Assembly: GCF_030272615.1 (NCBI RefSeq)
Contig: NC_081408.1
Coordinates: 303,897,450-303,961,449, forward strand
Reading direction: 5' to 3'
DNA from: Cryptomeria japonica
Taxonomy: Eukaryota; Streptophyta; Pinopsida; Cupressales; Cupressaceae
DNA: 64,000 bases
Shown piece after piece: positions 59,072 to 64,000 of this stretch. How positions within the stretch are numbered: the stretch's first letter is position 1; each line of letters begins with the position of its first letter. The notes beneath the pieces were generated by a model. That model saw only the letters and a list, made by a program, of their open reading frames with translations. It was not told where the DNA came from and did no database searches. The translations under genes and the position numbers were made by a program.

Positions 59072-60131
59072 TATTAGGTCACAAAGACAACTGAGAGGGG
59101 GGGGTGAATCAGTTGTCAAATAGATTCAAACCAAAAACTAATTAACCAACTTGATACTTAATACCGATAAACCAGTTAAATATGCCGATAGACAGTGTTA
59201 AGAGTAAATTATTATACTGGTAAGGATTAATGCATCAAACATAAACATAAAGTCATCCACAACACATAACACCAATATTTGTATGTGGAAACCCTGTAAG
59301 GGGAAAAACCATGGTGGGAAACCTTACCCACAATTAGATGATACTACTGCAGATAGTAAGTGTACATAAATGGTGTCTACACATGCAGAAAGGCCAATAG
59401 CCTAGAGCTCACTGCTCAATCACAAAATGGGAGTCACACTAACTACAGTTGGATGGTTAAATCCAATAAGAATGTACTTCACAAAATAACATCTTCATAT
59501 GCTGGATTTAGTACCGGTGTAATGCTGATATGCTTATACAAAAACCTAGCTTCACCTTCAAATGATGTCTTCATGTATACCTCTGCTTAATCTCACATAT
59601 ACCTTCACTCAATTCTTTTTCACATTCCACACTTGATATTACAAATAAGATCTTACATTTATACCATGCCCTAAGACCAATTTTAGTAGGTCGGCTCTAC
59701 AAGATATTACAATAAAAACATTTTACATACAATATAATATCTGATGCAATAACCAATTAAATATGTCGGCTTAATTCATTTTCATCAATAATAAATCATC
59801 TCCATATCATGCCATACTGATTTGGAAAAGATAAACCTGCCGGTGTAACCCTAGATAACCCTGGACCTATTTGCTGGTAAAAGTAAATATGCAAATATGA
59901 ATATACCAATGATCAATTCTTCAAAACAAAGTGTCCACACAATGTCTTTGACATTATCAAGTGTCTTCCATATCATTCCAGGTACCGGTGAACATTATAT
60001 CCTGTCGGTGAACCATATACCAGTAACTGTGCAATAGTTACTTGCTTGCTGGTGAATGTTGCTGGATCTCCAATGTGCTTGTTTTCAGTAGGTGTTGACA
60101 TCAATGACAAAACCATACCAAAATACCAACA
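59072..60131 (-). repeat. 3' LTR of copia I
   Basis: Minus strand: starts TGTTGGTATTTTGG at 60131 and ends at 59072, where the terminal CA has become TA-like (GACCTAATA). It is 1060 bp. ACCGGT motifs recur, as in H. Confidence 0.85.
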
Positions 60132-60478
60132 ATCTCCCCCTTTGGTATTGATGGCAACACAAGATGGAAAAACCATCAAAGTGCAAAAACAGAAATGCCA
60201 AATACCAAAAACCAACAATCTGCCTTAGACAACAATTTCTCCCCTTGGGAGCAACATGTGTTTATCCGAAGATTTATTTTCAATACAAATCTCTCCTCGA
60301 AAAGATAATGTGTTTTTCCATAGATATCTCTCCCCCTTAGACATCAAATGCCAAATTTACAAAAAATCAAGTTTATACAAAATACCCACTACTCCCCCTG
60401 AGAAGTAGCTTCCTCATCAAAGACCGGAGTAAAATATTTGTCTTTTAATTATGTCGGTTGATGACAATCATCAACTGT
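60132..60478 (-). promoter_or_regulatory. 3' region of I with repeated polypurine tracts
   Basis: Minus-strand purine tracts lie at 60132-60144 (next to LTR), about 60237, about 60328 and about 60390. They match the set in H. Confidence 0.75.
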
Positions 60479-62107
60479 CTAAGTTTCTACTAGTGGTGGT
60501 ATAACTCCAAGCTGATCTCTGAGATATTGAAAGGTCTCCTTAGGCAAAGGTTTTGTGAAAATATCTGCAAGTTGTTCTTTAGTATTCACATAAACCAATT
60601 TTATCTCCTTTTCTTCAACTTTTTCCCCTAGAAAATTAAGTTTGATAGAAACATGTTTTCTTTTAGAATGTAATACCAGATTCTTAGATATATCAATTGT
60701 TGCAGTGTTATCATAATATATAGTAATGGGCTCTTTACATTTTACCTTTATGTCTTTCAACATTTGTTTAAGCCATAGTACCTGTGTACAGTTAGTTGCT
60801 GCTGCAACATATTCTGATTCTGCTGTTGATAAAGATGTACAACTCTGTTTCTTACTCAACCAAGAGACTAATCTTTTTCCAAGAAAGAATGCTCCTCCAG
60901 TGGTGCATTTTCTATCATCCACATCTCCTGCCCAATTTGCATTTGTGCATGCACATAGATCAAAGTTTTCATCTCTAGGATACCATAATCCAAGATTTGT
61001 TGTGCCTTGTAAGTACCAAAAAATCCTTTTTACTGCTGATTCATGATTTTCTCTAGGATTACTTTGAAATCTAGAAACAATACATACTGCATTCATAATA
61101 TCAGGTCTAGTTTGTGTCAAATACAGTAAACCTCCTATCATAGATTTGTATCTAGTTGGATTAATAGGTGTAGATTCATCCCTTTGAGATAATTTGTCAT
61201 TTGTAGTCATAGGTGTGCTTACTGGTTTAGACTTCTCCATCCCAAATTTCTTTAGTAATTCTTTCAAGTAATTAGATTGACTCAAAAATATACCTTTATC
61301 AGTCTGTGAAATCTGCAATCCTAAAAAGAATTTTATTTCTCCAATCATAGACATTTCAAATTCTTGTTGCATTTTAATAGAAAATTCCTTACATAATCCA
61401 TCTTCTCCTCCAAAGATTATATCATCAACAAATACTTCAATAATCAAGATGTCATCATTAGTTATTTTGTAATATAAATTGCTATCTGCATTTCCTTTAG
61501 TAAAACCAATCTTTAAAAGATACTTATCCAACCTTGCATACCAAGCTCTTGGGGCTTGTTTTAATCCATACAGAGCTTTTCTTAACCTGCAAACCATATC
61601 ATTGTCATCTATCAAGGAAAATCCATCAAGTTGTTCAATATATACTTCTTCAAGATCTCCGTTCAAAAATGCACATTTAATATCCATTTGATAAACTTTG
61701 TAGTCCTTGTGAGCTGTAAAAGCCAAGAATAATCTGACTACCTCAATTTTGGCTATCGGTGCAAAGGTTTCATTGTAATCAACTCCTTCTTTCTGAGAAT
61801 ATCCCTTACACACTAGTCTTGCTTTATTTCTGACAACCTTACCATCTTCATTAAGTTTGTTTCTGAATACCCATTTGGTTCCAATAACATTTTTATCTTT
61901 AGGTTGGGGAACTAATGTCCAAGTATTATTTTTCTCAATTTGTCCTAATTCTTCTTCCATAGCTTTAATCCAAAATTTATCTTCACATGCCTCATTGATA
62001 GATGATGGTTCAATTTGAGAAATAAGACATACATCTTCATTTTCCAATCTTCCTCTTGTCATAACTCCTTTAAATTTGTTTCCAATTATCTGATCTTCAG
62101 AATGATT
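60479..62107 (-). pseudogene. RT and RNase H of copia I
   Basis: The 527-codon frame 62062-60479 is open. It has RT start (TWTLVPQPKDKNVIGTKWVF), the first catalytic Asp in YQMDIKCAFLNGD, LYGLKQAPRAWY, and FVDDIIFGGED with both Asp. RNase H reads CTNANWAGD, where Asn replaces the usual first Asp (DADWAGD), then AESEYVAAA and YYDNTATIDISKN. It ends IFTKPLPKETFQYLRDQLG. It is in frame with the integrase upstream, separated by a stop at 62108, so copia gag-pol was one polyprotein. It is the best preserved RT in the window. Confidence 0.9.
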
Positions 62108-63270
62108 CTATCTTACATACCGGGGTGTCTTAGTTTGTTGTTGTTCTTCAATTACTATGGAATCCTTTGATGATACCAGGGTAACTAGATCTTCATTCTG
62201 TACCGGTGGATTTAGTGTAGGTTCATTTGTCACAATTTCTGTTGCTAGTTCAGAGTCTATATACCTTGAAGTTCCTCTGAATTGTTCATCAATCTTTACA
62301 TTTGTACTCTCAACAATTTTCTGCAATCTCTTATTAAAACATCTATATGCCTTGCTCTTAGATGAATAACCAAGAAATATTCCTTCATCAGTTCTAGGAT
62401 CAAATTTGCCAATAAACTCATCTCTTCTAATATAACATTTACTTCCAAAAATTCTGAAATGCTTAAGAGTAGGAGTATTACCAGACCATAGTTCATGAGG
62501 GGTCTTACTAGTTTCACCTTTGATGTGAACTTTGTTGAATGTATAGATAGCAGTGCTAACTGCCTCTCTCCAATATACATGTGGTAGATTTGCTTCTGAT
62601 AACATACTTCTAGCTGCATCCAAGATAGTTCTATTTTTCCTTTCAACAACTCCATTTTGTTGTGTTGTCCGAGGTGCTGATAACTATCTTCTGATTCCAT
62701 TCACTTCACAAAATGTATTAAAGTCCTTAGATGTGAATTCTACTCCTTGATCTGATCTTAAACATTTGATTTTCTTACCGATTTCATTTTCAACCATTGC
62801 ATTGAATAGTTTGAACTTTCCAAGTGCTTCTGATTTCTCTCTGAGAAAAGTAACCTAACACATTCTAGAATAACCATCAATAATTAGCATGAAATATCTA
62901 TCACCTTGTAAGCTTTTTGTTCTAGTTGGACCACATAAATCAATGTGAATTAAATCAAGAGCATTATTGGATTTTTAAGGAATACTTTTGAAACTAGCTC
63001 TAACTTGTTTTCCAAATTGACATTCCTTACAAATTGTATTCTGAGGTTTCACAATTTTAGGTAGATCTCTTACTGCCTTAGAAGTACTAATTTTTTCCAT
63101 GCAATCAAAGTTTACATGACATAGTGTGTTATGCCATAACTAACTTTCATCTATATGTGCAATTAAGCATGCCTTTTCACTGTTATTCAAATGAAAGATA
63201 TTACCTCTAGTCTGATTACCGGTTGCAATTTCCAAACCAGTTCTATTCATGATTTTGCATTTTCCATTTT
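62108..63270 (-). pseudogene. Integrase of copia I
   Basis: In the same frame, with stops near 63272, 63140, 62978, 62857 and 62685, it keeps the zinc motif (LWHNTLCHVNFD, CKECQFG) and the catalytic triad (HIDLCGP, RSDQGVEF, NGVVERKNR). A C-terminal domain with YTFNKVHIK, ELWSGNTPTLKHFRIFGSKC and FLGYSSKSKAYRCFNKRLQ follows. Confidence 0.87.
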
Positions 63271-64000
63271 TAAATCATAACTGAAATCCCTTCTCAACTA
63301 ATTGACCAACACTTAAAAGATTATGCTTTAAACCTTCAACATAGCAGACATTGTCAATGTTATGCTTACCATCAAGAGATATTGTACCCTTACCTTTGAT
63401 TGAATGGGCTTTGTCATCTCCAAATCTTACTAAACCTCCATTGTATTCTTGAAAGTTTGAGAATTTAACTTTGTCTCCTATCATATGATGTGAGCATTCT
63501 GAGTCAATGATTCGTTCATCCTTTGCTTCAACTTTAGCTGCTAGGGCTTGTTCTACCGGTTGAGTAGTAGGTGTCGGTTGATCCTCTATTATAGCAACAA
63601 AAACCTATCCATTGTCTGCTGGATCCTCATCAAAATCATCAGTCACACCTTCATCAGCAATGTAACAAGATTTGTCTTTTTTCTTCTTAAATCTGTATCT
63701 CTAATATTCAGGATTAGGCTTGTATGGTCTTCTTGCTTCTTCTCTTAGTCTAGCATGTCTATCAGGGCATCTTGAAGCCATCTGACCATTCTTATTGCAG
63801 TTAAAACATTTAAAGGGTGCTTTACCTTCATACTTACTTCCAACTGGACCTTTAGACATTTTCCTTGCAAATAGTGCCTCAAGTTCTTCAAGTTCTTCAT
63901 TCTCCTTCCTAGTTTCTTCAAGTTCTCTTGCATTAAAGGCTTTCTAGTCTGATTTGTAAAATGATGGAGTAGATGATGTTGATGCTTTAAAGGCCAAATT
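63271..64000 (-). pseudogene. gag end and protease of copia I
   Basis: The frame holds a CCHC-type knuckle CFNCNKNGQMASRC near 63800, with Gln for the zinc-binding His, then an Asp/Glu-rich linker, and a protease site DSECSHHMIGDK near 63490 where Gly of DSG is Glu. The follow-on KHNIDNVCYVEGLKHNLLSVGQL is standard for copia. The N-terminal gag lies beyond the window. Confidence 0.82.

Larger units (their letters stand above)
59072..64000 (-). mobile_element. Ty1/copia element I, Sirevirus-like (runs off window)
   Basis: Minus strand: gag end, protease, integrase, RT, RNase H, several polypurine tracts, 3' LTR. It is inserted in the same-family element H in the same orientation. The 5' LTR and gag start are outside the window. 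Confidence 0.88.

Overview
The window is nuclear DNA from a seed plant with a large, repeat-rich genome. The evidence is wall-to-wall LTR retrotransposons of plant Ty3/gypsy and Ty1/copia types, primer sites matching plant tRNA-Arg and initiator tRNA-Met, and a plant mobile domain (PMD) gene. No host single-copy gene, rRNA, tRNA or CRISPR array was found. Nothing seen narrows the species; a conifer-like or other giant genome is possible.

Left part (1-20818): Ty3/gypsy element A on the + strand. It has the end of its 5' LTR, a tRNA-Arg-type primer site, gag, protease, an extra RNase H upstream of RT, RT-RNase H, integrase, and then a long third ORF of unknown function. A second element (B1, 1555-11448, 5-bp target duplication GAACC) is inserted in it. 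B1 is a non-autonomous LTR element with no gag or pol. It carries one long P/Q/S-rich ORF (5247-7910) and is preceded by a partial extra LTR left from a tandem arrangement.

Middle (20819-37922): more of the B family. A itself sits inside a B-family copy, whose 3' internal end and LTR (21015-22465) run straight into another internal region (D, truncated at 24976). Then comes C (24977-37922) in inverse orientation, which repeats the same unknown ORF (34306-31559). C also carries, antisense to itself, a PMD / acidic / coiled-coil gene (27246-29193) that B1 lacks.

Right part (37923-64000): Ty1/copia elements. E (RT-RNase H and 3' LTR) has C inserted in its pol. K (decayed, minus) contains J, a Sirevirus-like + strand element with an in-frame RT deletion. 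F is a remnant with G inserted in its LTR; G is a non-autonomous gag-only copia with an acidic tail in place of pol. H contains I, both Sirevirus-like on the minus strand, and I runs off the window.

The genes do not form a host pathway. Each element is a replication unit (gag coat, PR-INT-RT-RH replication and integration), and the B family and G presumably borrow these enzymes from others. The most interesting material is the B-family ORF, which keeps one reading frame in two diverged copies with only in-frame indels, the antisense PMD cassette, the third ORF of A, and the acidic gag-tail ORF of G. Element boundaries come from LTR termini, primer sites, purine tracts and target duplications read by eye.
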